A stretch of DNA of 64,000 nt from Lethocerus indicus (lineage: Eukaryota; Arthropoda; Insecta; Hemiptera; Belostomatidae): positions 10,140,442 to 10,204,441 of the forward strand of contig JACDQD010000008.1 of the NCBI GenBank assembly GCA_019843655.1, written 5' to 3'. Position numbers and translations under genes: made by a program. The notes beneath the pieces were generated by a model. The model was not told the origin of the DNA. It ran no database searches and was given only the letters and a program-made list of their open reading frames with translations. Below, piece by piece: positions 51,101-64,000 of this stretch (within the stretch, counting starts at the first letter, position 1; every line of letters starts with the position of its first letter).

Positions 51101-54100
51101 CGTCGCCGACAGAAAATAACTCGCAAATAACAATCCAAACACGATAGCGGCATTCACGAATAGATTCAATGGACAACGTAATTGAATAGGTTGAACAAAT
51201 AGGAGAACTGGATGATAGAAGCTTATTTATTTAGCTACTTTTATTGCCTTACTTGATGCTGTGCACATCTGCTGTAAGGACAACACTAGAGTAATTAGGA
51301 TAGTTAAAATTAGTAGCGTTTACTTTAAAAATTGTAAATCAGAGAAACAAAGTAGTGCTGCCATATATTCAAATAAAAATTATAATTAAATTAACATATT
51401 GATTTCGTGAAAGTACCAAGGGTGAGAACTGATAGAGTACCTAATATTAATTAACAGTATGTATTTGAGTTTAGCCTGTTATAATCACACAGTAAACCTC
51501 CTCTATATTGATAATAATTTTCTTGATGATGTATTATTTATACCCATTTTGTATCCATACGTCGTTATTTCCGGCCATAATATCTCTGGCACCTGAATAA
51601 CCGATATCCGGAGTATGTAATTCACATTTTCGTACCAATACGCAGATACATGCACGGATAATACGCCGATTACAATTCAATACGCTTTCTTTTCTTTTTT
51701 TTTTTAATTCCAGCGTTTGTGAATGCTTTTCTGTTGATACTGCCCGAGTCTATACGTTATAAATATACTTATTACGATCGCTGTAAAATATTCTGCGAAT
51801 GTCGTGGTCAAATTGTAAGAATGCGTGGTGGTTATGCTGGCGTGGCAATAAGGCACAGTGCATTAGGGTCGGTCCTGATGGTAGCGTTCCTGCGTATGCC
51901 ATTAGAGCCCCATTTGGCAATTACCGTCCTGGAATCGCACGACGCTGTACCTGAACGCCGGGCTCGCGCCACCAGTGATTTGGAGTGGTAGATCAAAATA
52001 TTTCGTAAAATCCTGAGGATGCGTCAAATAAGTTCTACGCGTATTGATGATAATATATATCCCCCCCTGTAGTGATAAATTCTATTAATAATATAATTAT
52101 TGTTTTCTTTATGGAATTGACTATAGGAAATATATGAAAATGAAGAGGAACTGAAGATATACCAGGTGAAGAAGAATGCGAGAAAATTAAATTGAACTCA
52201 CCTCAATCATGACATTTGGGTCCATAAAAACCTGTTGACACTAACACTAAATGCGTTAGATGAATACGTGTAATAGAATAGATATATTGATTATACAGCG
52301 GTGATTACTATGGTTAAATTATTAAAGAAAATATTTAAGAGACGATTCTCCGATTGTTTAAGGCTGGAAGCTCGGAGAAAAGGCCGGGCTAATGCCGGAA
52401 ACCGCAGGCGGCTGCGGCCGTTCTTCAGTGGTGCCATCGACACCGAAGGACCTTGCGCTACAACCCGCAGGGATCTCGGCGGTCTCCCACTCTTACAAAC
52501 CCTCAGCAGTTTCAACCCGAATATATTCCACTATTTCAAAATCTTAATTTACACCAAACTGTCGCACGGAGCAATCGAATATGTCCCTTCAGCATGATGT
52601 AAAATACACAAATTTCAAATTATACCGTATAATGTTACGGTTCCTGAAAATTAAAGTATACTTGGAGAACACTTTAATATTTTTTAGTACTTTTTATTAT
52701 GCAGCTTATGATTAAGATTTACAGTTCTTCCCTAAGCGAAGTTTTAACATAATCCCCCCATCTTAACACAATTTGTTTACGTACTTTCGCAGGTGGGTAG
52801 ATAAATTTTATAACTCAAGATTTTTATTCGAAATCTAAAAAATAAATATTTCTGCGCTCCTAACGATAGATATCTAAAACAATTTTATTTTCGCTGTCCA
52901 TTTGTGGTCTAAAACGCCACGGTATTCACCCTTGACCTCTATACCGGTCGACGTATCTCGGCCCCCAGTTCTTTCAAGAGGAACACTGGGATGGTTGCGA
53001 ACTCCTCTGGGCGTCCGGGATTATATTTCCTAATCAAAAAGACCTTTCAGCGCACGAATAGGATTGATGATTCCAGTCTTCATTGTTTTTGTCCAAGCGA
53101 GAGATGTTTATGATCCTTTAAAGTAATCAGAAGGTCTGACGGGGTATTCAGATCATCGGTTTCTCTGAGATCATTCATGGATGATTAAACCGCGAGCGAA
53201 ACATGGAATACGATCCCGACGTTCCAACCGTCCTAGCCTCCTTCGAAGAGAGGCGCAGTACAACATGACGAAAGGCTTCCTGGATTCTAAACCTTATGTA
53301 AATAGTGAAATAGGATGTCCTATCCCTGGCCCGGTGTGTTCAGTGTTGTGTGTCGGTGACACTCCTGTTCAAGATCATCCTCATTCTAACACACATGAAA
53401 ATGCAAATTGCAAATTAGAAGTGTTGCAGTACTTTTAAACCATGTAAGTACAAAAAGAAAAAAAGGGAAAAATAATTGATTAAAAGAGTAGAAGTCACGA
53501 TCATCATCAATAAAACTGTTTCGGTCCGTTTCCCTCCCATGCGTTCTTGCCACGGGCTCACGGGTCACAAAGAACCGAAACACCGTTGGATTATATATCC
53601 TTAAGTTGAATATTCGTTAGCGGTCGGCCTTAACGAGAGCCGGCGTTCAACTCGTAGCGGGGTTTTATGCACGGCGCGTTGAATAGGAGGTGGCGCAGGA
53701 GAACATCCTGTTTCGGACGATTGGAATAATAAGGATCGAGCTCCAACCGGAGCAATTTACGACGCGAACACCCTACAAGGACTCCGGTAATGACGAGAGG
53801 CGGGTCACAATCCTTACCGAGGCGGCGGGGCCGGCAGAAAAATAAAAGGACCGGACTCCATACAAAAGATGGGTAAAAAATAAATATCAGCCGGGTTGAG
53901 AGAAGGGTGGGGGGAAAGTGGATTTTTCACCCCGCTCTCAATAAAATTGAAGTAGAGCGTCAAGTTTCAAGTCCGGTACGTACAAACATTTGTCAAATAT
54001 TAAAAATATGACAAGCGGTAGAAAGAATTAGAAGTAATTCAACACACCTGGAAATTTCTGGAAATGTTTTGTATTGTAGAATACATCGAATTAATAAAAA

Positions 54101-57100
54101 GTACACTCCTGAATTTTATTTCTCCACTTGAACAACCGTGTCATCATCCAATTTCCCCAATCCCGGAATTACATACAGTATTCAACGAATACGAAACAAT
54201 AACGGCGATCTGTCCACGGCCTACGGGAAGACTGTCAAACAAACAAATATCCCGCACGTAAGAGCCGAGACCCGTATTTAATCCACCTTGCACAATGATA
54301 TTATCTTTAAGCATGACTAATCTTTAATGGGGACAACATACGGTAGAAACAAGATTAGCGAGATGTCCCACATTAAACAACATAATATCTGTTGCAAGGC
54401 TGCATGGGAGTTGGCGATTTCCTTCAGAGATAATTTTTGAAACTTTTATTGGACTAGCGGATCCATAGCTCTATATATCTTGATTAATGGTTTACGTTAC
54501 ATTGATCGAAAAAATGTATAGTTGTTCGAAGAGTTTAAACGGTTGATTTACAATTTATATACGGATGAATAAAATTCTATGATTCGACTCAGATTTGGTT
54601 CCCTTCTTTTTGAAATAATATATTAAGTACATAACCAAAAATTGTGGTGGTTCGTATCTTCTAATAAGTAGAAATATTGCTCAGAAAATCCCATTTAAGT
54701 TTAGTAAAAAGTTTTCAAATTTTTAATTTGATTGGTTTTGTATACGTATTTTTGTATTAAAGTCCATTATTCAACGGAATTCACGATGAGTAAGCGGCTA
54801 TATGCAAAATTAAATTGGCCGGTGCCGCTGAAAGTAATGGTGTCGTACCTAAGTCAATGAGAATGTATGTAGTATTAAAATTAAATTGAATATAGAAAAT
54901 ATTGGAAGACGTTCCGTGATGATGGTATAAATTTATGTTGAATTACATCAACGTCGCACTTCATCATTCGCCCTTTGAGTCCATACCTATACTGGACTCC
55001 GCCATATATCCACTTCCACGTTGAATATTTCTGCTTCTAAACGCTGTCATTAATATTATCCTTAGACAATCCGCCTCCGGCGATTCTTATTCACTTATCG
55101 TCCGGAGCGGTGTTTGCCGTGATCCCGGCTAATTATTTCTTCCTTTGACGTCAGCGGTGCCCCCACGGGGGGGGGCATAGAGGAGGCGCAGCACGTCGCC
55201 CGGCGTAACGCTTCACTTTCATAACGACCCATTCTATTTAAAATAATAACCATAGACTATCGAAATTGAGCATCTGTAACGCCCCGGCGTTCGTCCTCTC
55301 GACGAAAGGCTGGGCCGACGGCACGTCCGCGGAAAATTGGGCCTTGAGAGCCTTCTCCGCTTGTGTTCCAATATCGCGTTTATGGCACCTTACAAAATGG
55401 CATATCTTATGCATCGATGAGTGCAGATAGGTTTCCAGGTATCTACAGCTCAAGATCTAATCTGGCGATTTGCTGTTCTGTGGAAGAATTGCAAAAGGTT
55501 CTGAACATTTTTCAACCGGGTTACTTCACGGCATAAACCTATACGTATCATCACATGTGACATTGATAGTGCTGAAGACATCTTCTGGAATATCGTCCCA
55601 ATTCCTTTTACTCACATTGTGTTGGTCGCACGATTTATGACAAACTAAAAGTCGGGAGAAAGTAAAAATAAATAAAATCATACAGTTATAGTTAAGATAG
55701 ATTTGTTATCGATTCCCATGTAAATTAAATAAGTCTAAATTCGATCTTATAATACTTTGTAATTATAGTGTTTATATTGGTCAACTTTAAAAAAGAATTA
55801 ATTTATTACAGCTAGACAATATCAACAATTTTATTTCAGGTTTAAGTTCCCCAAGAATTCTGGGATTTACATGATAAAACAATATTTTACATATTACTGG
55901 TAAATAATGTAGGCACGGTTCGGCCTTAAAGATTCAACCTTAAAATTAAAGGTTCGACCGGCCGTCGGGCGCTCTCTGACATTTCCCCCAAACACTAGAA
56001 ATGTTCCCGAAGTGTTTTTAAACCGGTTCTGGACGGAACTCGTCGGCCGGATCCTATCTTCCTCCCGCATCTTCCGTCCCATGTTGTATTCACCAATTCC
56101 GAGTTTCGAGAAATAAGAGGATGCGAATCAGGTATTTCACGCGGCATTTCGACTATTTAATTGCTCGTCCCACAACACCCCCTCCCCCACCCGCCCTTTC
56201 CCCCATCTTAAATATTCCCCGACTTATTACGAAATTCCACAGAAGCGTGACTTGGGCTCATCACGTCCCGGAGAGGTTCCCGAGTATTTTTTCAAAACGG
56301 AAAAAAAAGAATCAACGTGAAATATGAGGCGGACCACTCGAGACTTCCAGGCAGTCCGAAGACCTGAAAAACATGGAGCAGTCCCATTCTCGACCTTCCC
56401 ATGGTCACCTTTCCCATCCGTGAGAGAGGCGCTTTACGATTACTGGATGGGGCTCGTAAATGAACGCCGACTCCGGGCGTTACTTTCACTATCTTAGCTG
56501 GCATTTCTGGCCGCCGCGATTTGTTCCAAGTCGCCTTCACAGAAAGGCACTTTTTGAAAAAAGCTGAAAAGACTTTTCTTTTTAAGCTTTTAGAAAACGC
56601 GAGGTGTATACGTTCATTTAGCGATCGAAAATTTACCAATGGGACAACAGATTTGTTATAGACAGACATATAGTTATTACGGATATTTGACGGTTATATA
56701 AGGGTGGTCTGTCATATTGTTTCGGGGAATACATATTAAAGTTTCAAAAACGTGTTATGATAATGGTGGATGTGAGTGGCCCGGCGATCCTAGCGCTTAT
56801 GACACAACAAACACTAAATTGACCGACAGGAAGGGGCCTATAATCTTCAAGTCAGCCTACAAATTATCCGTGGAAGGTTGAAACAAGAATGTTTAACTTT
56901 TTTACAGCCTACTCAAAAATACGCCAGTTCCGCCGTGCGAGTTGCGGGATGGAAATTGATCCAATCAGTCATTTTCCGATCGATTCGTTACGTCACGAGA
57001 CCAGGAAGACAGCGAGACGGTATACCGTGATTCCCGTAATTACTTTAATATTTTTTTTCCGCTCCTTGAAAGAGTTAAGGGCACATTTTACAAAATTTTC

Positions 57101-57758
57101 AGCTCGTTCACGGAGTTCGGTTTCGCATAATGGGCAAAAAGAAATACAACTGTTTCCGTAAACCATCCTCACAGTGTAATGTTATAGTCAGCCAAGGTTG
57201 TTCCATTCCGCGGAACATGAACATGGGAAATGTGTAATATTCTCTGAGCGACTGAGTCAGTTTTTAAAAATATACGAAATATATAAATCGAGTTTCTACT
57301 GTAGGACAATTCGTTTTAGTATATAGAGAATTAGACATATATAATTCTACACTTCTTTAGTACTTTCGTAGTATCCAGACTGGCGGACAGCGTTCGTAAA
57401 TCTACGGCGGATCGAAATGCGGCATGAAATTCGCCCCGAATGGTATCATCATCGCGGACTGATGAACACTTAAGCAAACGCGATGAGCAAACAACACTCG
57501 GCTCGGGGCAGAACTATTTGCACTTCTAAATATGGAAATGTCAGCGTATTGGGTCATGTATGATTTTAAACATTAAATAATCCCCCGAAATAAATAATTA
57601 TATTAATTTAAAATTTTGCAAGATAAGTCAATCTTACGCAAACAGCAGATACCATTACATTTCATATATCTATTCGTATATATTTTCTTGATTATTTTTA
57701 ATGTTACGATGTATTCCCTATCATATTACTTATGCTATGAATTTATCTACTATATTCC

Positions 57759-57760
<2 letters not shown>

Positions 57761-57808
<48 letters not shown>
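57761..57808. repeat. (TA)n microsatellite
   Basis: About 24 TA units, self-complementary and able to extrude as a cruciform. Confidence 0.97.
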
Positions 57809-57809
<1 letters not shown>

Positions 57810-60800
57810 CCTTTATATGTTCTGTAATGTTGTCATGGAAACATTCCGATCGCAGGACAGAATGGGTCACACCTAATTCAACCAATCGAAATCCATATCG
57901 GGATCTATAGAACAACTGCTCAACGTTTCCTTAGATAAATGGATTGGTGGTACACACCGCGCACTTGTGAATCAGTCTTTAACATCCACACCCTATTTTT
58001 GACTCATTGTTTATATAAGATATCTCATTTGAATAAACAATTTATTTCTAAAAGGGCGTCAAGCGATTCGAGTAATCGTTTCCCTGAAATTCATTGAGTA
58101 ATCTACAAGAACCAAATGTCATAGAAATATCAAAACACCTCATTGAATTATTACTTGTCATCAACAATGTGTGCCTTCTATAAATCCAAAAAATTTTTCA
58201 TCACGGTCATTTTAATGTTATGTTTAATTAAACATGTTGCTTATCTAGAGTACGTAATGATGTTATAATATCCCCGAACAATTCGACCACTCTGGGATCA
58301 TAGAATGGAGTGTTTGCTTGTGAATCTTATCTCCAATAACGCGGTGGACAATTATATTTCCACTTATCGGAAAAAAATTACATTTTCAGTGCCCGTTTTA
58401 TAATCTACGCACGAATCGAAATACGCCTAATTTCACCGCCTAATTTTCCCTCACTGATACAAATACTGATATTAATAGGGCGGCTTACATAAGAAGGCCG
58501 AAGGCAAAGTGGCTCACTTATATAAGTGGCACAGGCTGGTGGTTTCGCAGAATGGCTTGATTCAATGACGGAATGGTTTACCAATGTGATCGTTGCGGTG
58601 CTATGGATAGGAATTTGAGTTGTTGGAGTTTATTTTTATAAAAACCGCCATCCTTTGATTCTGTTATTATTTAAAACTATGCCTACCATAAGAGGACTAG
58701 GCAATACACCTAGATTGACTAATGAAATTAGCAATACACCAAAATCATACTATCCTGCAGCACCGTTACAATAAAGAAATAAACAAAGTCTTTATGAACT
58801 AGGTTGGATACTACAGCAATAAACAGTTTAACAGATCGTGCTTCATTTGGCATTTCATTAGTTTCAGTTAATGAGTTCTTCCTATCTTAATAAACGTTGA
58901 ACAGACAGCGAATTGTGTAGCCCGGTAAAGGTCAAGAAGGGGACCTGGCGATTGATCTGACTTAATTAAATGTTAAATATTCAAGTAAATTTCTGCAACA
59001 TTCAGCTGCTCCGATGTCTCAAGTGACAACGAAGTAAATAACGATAACGACAATATAAAATTACATATGTAGCAATTAAGAGAGACACTTACAAATCCTC
59101 ACTGTTTCGTGATGAATTCTCCAAGTGTGATGAAAAAAAAAATGCTAGCCTATATAAAATTACGATTGAAAGAATGTGCCGCATGATACGGTACGTGAAC
59201 GCGAACAGAAGAAAAACGCGACAGAGGTATCGTGATCCGAAAAATATCAGGAAAACGTTTAAAACGAAAAAAATATGATAAATCATCGAAAAGTAAGTAT
59301 CATGGAAGGGAAAGATGGATAAATTTGTTCTAGCTTCGGGCTGATTGATCCAAGGTTCCATTTCGGAAGGTTCTGCGCTCCGAACCACGTAGCATATTAA
59401 AAATTATTTATTTAATAAAATAAATGACTGACAAGAGTGGCCGTCGGGAGTCCTTACACGCGCTGGTCAACACCTTAAGCAGGACTCTTTAATGACTACC
59501 GGACCCCATGTGTAGACAGCAGCCTAGTCACCGAGTAAGGGCGCCACATGAAAGTCAAAATGGACTAAAATGCGTCACGCGATCAGGGACTGACGGTTGA
59601 CCATCCGATACTGAGCCAACCGTCATAAACATTGATGTAGCGCGTTTGATGTATAATGGAGAAGAGACATAATTCGATCACGATTCGACTTGACGATGGA
59701 TGATATGTCAAATTGGGTCGAACTCGGATCGCAATCATATCCAACGATCATTATAGTTATAATGCTACCTAACCAACTGACTAACTTTTTACTGAACATT
59801 ATTTTCAAAACAGTTCATTATAGGTGACTGTTACTGCATAAACAAGTAAAACAAAAGTAAAGTAAAAAAATTGTATTATCACACAATATAAACAAAGGTA
59901 CATTTGTTCATTTGTGATACAACCAAGAATACCGTTCCTGCCTACCTTTACACGAGTTCTTACCTATACCTTCGAATAATAGTAGATCAGAATTGGCAAC
60001 TGATTTCTGAGAAAATACGGCGAGATCAATTACACTTAACGAGTCATCCGGTTGGCAATCAAATTCGGAATAGGATTTGAAAATGACTAGTTTCCCACAC
60101 GCTAGTTTCCTGCCTTCAGAGACCGCTAGAGTTCAGATCGTTAAAAAATTATCTTTTCCAGTTTCCGCATATGTAACAACGAGACGATCATCACGGTACG
60201 GTTCTCTCTTGGTTTATTCTCCCGTCTGGGTGTTATTTGAATTGAAATACTTGCAATACTATCTGTCCAATTAACTTCCATTAACTTCCGAACTTATTCC
60301 ATTATTGCCGTCGGTATCTCCAAAGTAATCATAGTTGGGGACACTTTTCCTCGTTTCCGAGCAAACCACCCCTTCCCTGTTCCCTCACGTGGGGGTTGTC
60401 TCGCAGGGAAATATACTTAATCTTCGCTGGGAAGAAAATCCCCTTCCTGAGAATTGTCTGGGCGTTTATTACGGTACAGGAAAAAATCGAAGGAGACCAA
60501 CATGGAAGCACTCGCGATCTTTTATATTGTGCAACGCTCCCTATTGGAAGGAGAAGCTGGATTGCCTACATTGTAATTAACATAATTTACATAAACACAG
60601 CTGTTCCTTCGATTGTGCGCAAGTCCATAGAATTCATTACTTATAGGGGATTCTGGAAAGCGACGGCGCGAAGAATATTAATCGAATGTTGCACCTTCGA
60701 AGTGTTGGAATCACCAAACGAGGAGGTGAACTCACAATTTTTAGTTCTCTCTTCAATCTGGGCAATCCAGAATCTGTGGAAAGCATTTTGAAATACAGGA

Positions 60801-63069
60801 ATATTTACAATCACCGTAGGGGTTCCGCATCTACGGTAAATTGTAGTCCTCAAAATATTGTCAGACAAAACATATTATTGCCAGATATCTGTGGATCCAA
60901 ATCGCGGCTGAAATATAGTCGGTGTTATGCAATGTCCATTATATTTTATCACGGGCACTATTAGCCCTAGAGTGAAGCATTGGGGGGCTGCTTATCGTCC
61001 ACGCTATATCGGGCACCCGACCATGAACCGCGACGTTCTGCGCCCATTGTGTCCCAGCCTCGCCGCCAACCCCAACCCGATTTCCCCTCGCCAACTGGGT
61101 CGCCCCGTAACTATACGCCGGGTTTTAGGTGTTCAATTAATCTTTTCGGAGATCCGATCTGTACGGCGCACGCAGATCCGACGGAAAATAACGAAATTTA
61201 TCCTTCGGTAATTGTTCGTAATAGGAGACCTGCCGGGGTGTACGGCGCCTAGTAGGGGCTAAAATCACTTCACATGTCGGTCTATATTACCGGTACCTAT
61301 AAATCCTGTATAATACGGAACAGTTTCATATTCCTAAGCGGAAACTAGTTCTTATAGAATTTCTAGGAAGTTGCTGAGTGTTCGAGTATCCTCTAACCTG
61401 AGATCTTGGTCCCTCAAACCTGTTGCGTTCTTGCCCGCAAGAATGCAGTCTTTTGCAACATTCCGTCGAATGAATTTCTAATGTACCGTGTGAGCCAAGT
61501 AACGTTGGCATAATATTAACGACCTTAATTGTAACTGCATAGTATAGTTTTCGATAGAGCTCTGCCGCGCAAGGTTTAGATGCAGCCCGAGAGGTGCCAT
61601 CTGGCGCACAGCAGATTCCATCCCCACCACGTTCAGAATATGTGTACTTGTACTAGTTTGCGTTATTAGTGATATTTGAACATTTGGAAAGCTAATCTCT
61701 CCAGTCATAATATTACCCTAAGAGGAACGGTGCAGCAGTATGAACGCCAACTAAAAGCTAAATCGAATATTACCGACATGCATTCAATTTTGTTCATCCT
61801 TTAGGTAGTTTAGCCCGAACCGGTTGTATTGTGTTTTCTGTTTGGGACTAATAATGTATAAATTTATCCTTTATCCTAGTTGAATAAATCGATAATAGGG
61901 TTCGTTTCGTCGGTTTTCCCAAAATTTTCAACGTATACAGCCTGAACGCTGAATATGTATTGATTCGTTCGGATGTGGCTCCCATTCATTCAACGAGCTT
62001 TGGCGGAAGAAGGTATTGGGAAAAAAGGTAGAAACTCCCGCCCATTCATAATTACGACTACCGGTCATTTTTGCAGCTAGGGGTTTGTAAGGCGCTGCAC
62101 CAGGCACCGGATACCAACGGCCGGAAAACGGAGGTCCTGCCACTTAGGCCTCGTTATAAAAAAAAATTACTAAATAACGCAGGAAGCGAAAACACCCGTC
62201 GCACTCAACATTTACTATATTTAACCTCGTGTTTTGATTACGTACGTGTTTTGTAAACCATTCAAGAACAAGGACTATGAAATATTCGCCACTACAACCA
62301 TACAACCATTAATGCAATTTTTGTTAAGAGAAAGGAAACCAATCCAATGCATAATTGTTTAATTGTTGCATGTATTTGAACATTTATTACGTACACATAC
62401 ATATTAATTTATGTTGAGCACATAAATTAGGGAAACTTTCCTTGGGCCGTGAGACAGAAAGATAATGTCAACATATTTTATTTGAAGTAATAAATTACTT
62501 CAATCCTAATTCTCTTGAAAATAATGAGTACGAATAGAAAATTCATTATTTTGAGCAGTCAATTCTACGAAACTGCTTCAAACGACAAGTTCTGAACATA
62601 AGATTGCCTTTTGCAAGCGGTTTAAGTCTTTTTAAAGCGAGAATGAGTAATTGTAATCTAAAACCTTCGTCGCTTGTTTCGACATAGAAATTCAACTAAC
62701 TAAGCCAACCGCAACCAATTTGAATACCTATTTGATACTGGCAGTCGGCCAGTTGATTTGAATCGCGACCGCCTGAACTCATATTGCAGAAGTAGTGCCA
62801 TTGTTGCTGGACTTAAGCATACAAGGTTTATAAGAGAAGAGTAGCGAAATGTCAATGAAAACTCTACTTGCCATACGAATTGGTTGGGCGAACAGAATAG
62901 AGAGACGTTTCTGTTACCTACGGCAAATAAAAACGTTGTTTCCTGAGAAAACAGTAATTAGGGGAGGAAAAAATGACGGGGAATACCAGTTTTGTTTAAA
63001 TAGCTTGATTACAGTGTTTCCTTACCGTTCATCTTAATGTCTGCCAATCGAACCCCGCGAATAAAAATG

Positions 63070-63109
63070 AAATATTAAATTTTGAAATATTATGAGATAT
63101 TTAATATTT
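63070..63109. repeat. AT-rich 11-bp inverted repeat
   Basis: AAATATTAAAT at 63070-63080 and its reverse complement at 63099-63109, 18-nt loop. All A/T, so weak evidence of function. Confidence 0.5.
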
Positions 63110-63288
63110 ATTCCACTCCGTCCATTTCACGATCATAGGCTTATTGCCATGATATACGCTATGTGAATATGGATTTAATGTATAATCTAACTGGAACTAA
63201 CAAGTCTTAATGATCTGCGGATAGGCAAATATATGGGTAGGTGAATCGAATTCCTGAAACCTGCATCTAATGGTGTAATGGCGACAGA

Positions 63289-63516
63289 ATGACTCCCGAA
63301 ATGAGAGCATTAACTCTTGGCGGAGCCGAAACGCTTATAAGGAGCGGGCTAGGAAACGCGAGCGAGCCCCTTCCTGGAAGCTGGGTCGCGGCCATAAATC
63401 TTGGAAGCGCGTGGACCGGTTCCTTCGCTTTTTTAGGAGGCGCCTCCCCGAACGTCGAAGCGGCGGAGACCGAGTGGCGGCGGCCCCCGGGGACGGGTCC
63501 CGGCAGTAACCACTAA
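63289..63516 (+). other. GC-rich 75-codon open frame
   Basis: ATG-initiated and Gly/Ala-rich (MTPEMRALTLGGAETLIRSG ... WVAAINLGSAWTGSFAFLGG), ending in TAA. It lies within a GC/CpG-rich island (63290-63720). The opposite strand is also open, which points to composition rather than coding. Unrecognised. Confidence 0.15.
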
Positions 63517-64000
63517 GAGTATTGAACTTCACTGACCCCGGGTACAGGTACAACTAGTCCCGGACCCATTCCGCTGGTACGCGCCAAACTGACCGCACCG
63601 TTTCATTTCCCAATAGGAGTAAGCCACAAGAATAGGGAGTGAAAAGTCATGGAGCACGAAACCGAAATTAAAAGAAACTTTTGGACCGTGTAATGAAACA
63701 TGACCCGAATTACCGCCGTCCTGCACTAGACCCAATTCAAAATTATAATTATAATTTATAATTTAATACATGAGTTTTAATTATTTTCTATTCGCGTTGC
63801 ACCTATCACTCTAACACTCGAGACAAAGTGGATTTCAAATTTGTAAAACAATTGCAATATGAAAAGAGTACTGGATTCAACACTAGCGAGTTTATCCTTA
63901 GTAGTTCCAGTATATAGCTTCCTCGGCAACTGCAAGTAATGATGATTTCACTATCACTTCTAACACTTCTATGCTAATTGATGACTACTAAAGTTTAGAA

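Larger units (their letters stand above)
39880..64000. other. Long gene-free stretch, right half of the window
   Basis: About 24 kb with no recognisable gene. GC/CpG-rich islands occur at about 45920-46200, 50280-50600, 53600-53960, 55060-55350, 55900-56520, 61000-61260 and 63290-63720. Minus-strand exon-like intervals with consensus splice sites lie at 44511-44564, 52202-52231, 55616-55644 and 59964-60006 and are discussed as findings. Open frames up to 131 codons (60396-60791, plus) have no recognisable domain. Confidence 0.5.

Noticed and set aside
59093..59118. 26-nt exon-like interval on the minus strand with donor GTAAGTGTC
   Set aside because: The acceptor match is poor (TTGGAG) and its phases do not fit the neighbouring candidates consistently.
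60396..60791. 131-codon open frame, plus strand
   Set aside because: Begins at TTG, overlaps another open frame in a different phase and shows no recognisable motif.
1..64000. Prokaryotic-style systems, CRISPR arrays, rRNA, full transposons with transposase or reverse transcriptase
   Set aside because: No such motif or repeat array is visible on either strand; the window reads as eukaryotic non-coding DNA with one clear gene.

Overview
The window is eukaryotic nuclear DNA, most likely from an insect or another arthropod. It is AT-rich and intron-style, with long dinucleotide microsatellites, no operon-like packing and few long open frames. The one gene I can build with confidence is a MADF-BESS DNA-binding protein, a family strongly expanded in arthropods. 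I cannot name the species.

Layout. 1-7557: non-coding flank with a (CT)n tract and a possible SINE remnant. 7558-11636, minus strand: the MADF-BESS gene. It has three coding exons (11504-11636, 8641-8845, 7558-7987) joined by GT-AG introns of 2658 and 653 nt in matching phase, giving 255 residues. Intron 1 holds a (TG)n tract, a (GCC)n tract, a TATA-like element and an unexplained 90-codon plus-strand open frame. 11640-12230: the gene's 5' flank, dominated by (GA)n on the sense strand. 12240-64000: about 52 kb without a recognisable complete gene.

Within the long non-coding part I see four kinds of structure. (1) A degenerate coding-like segment on the minus strand at 15171-15706, with two stops and a frame break, lying between short imperfect inverted repeats. 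(2) A set of possible mini-exons on the minus strand with good splice-site matches. The best contains an ATG at 39877 and is followed by two 30-nt candidates in compatible phase at 33351-33380 and 30496-30525. (3) A 716-bp stretch without a single CpG (37871-38586), next to a tRNA-like SINE fragment, in a window where CpG is otherwise frequent. (4) GC- and CpG-rich islands of 200-700 bp recurring every few kilobases, plus several near-perfect inverted repeats. Together these suggest a gene-poor regulatory landscape or very long introns of a minus-strand gene. That reading is inference.

I found no complete transposon, rRNA, intact tRNA, CRISPR array or convincing new enzymatic system.
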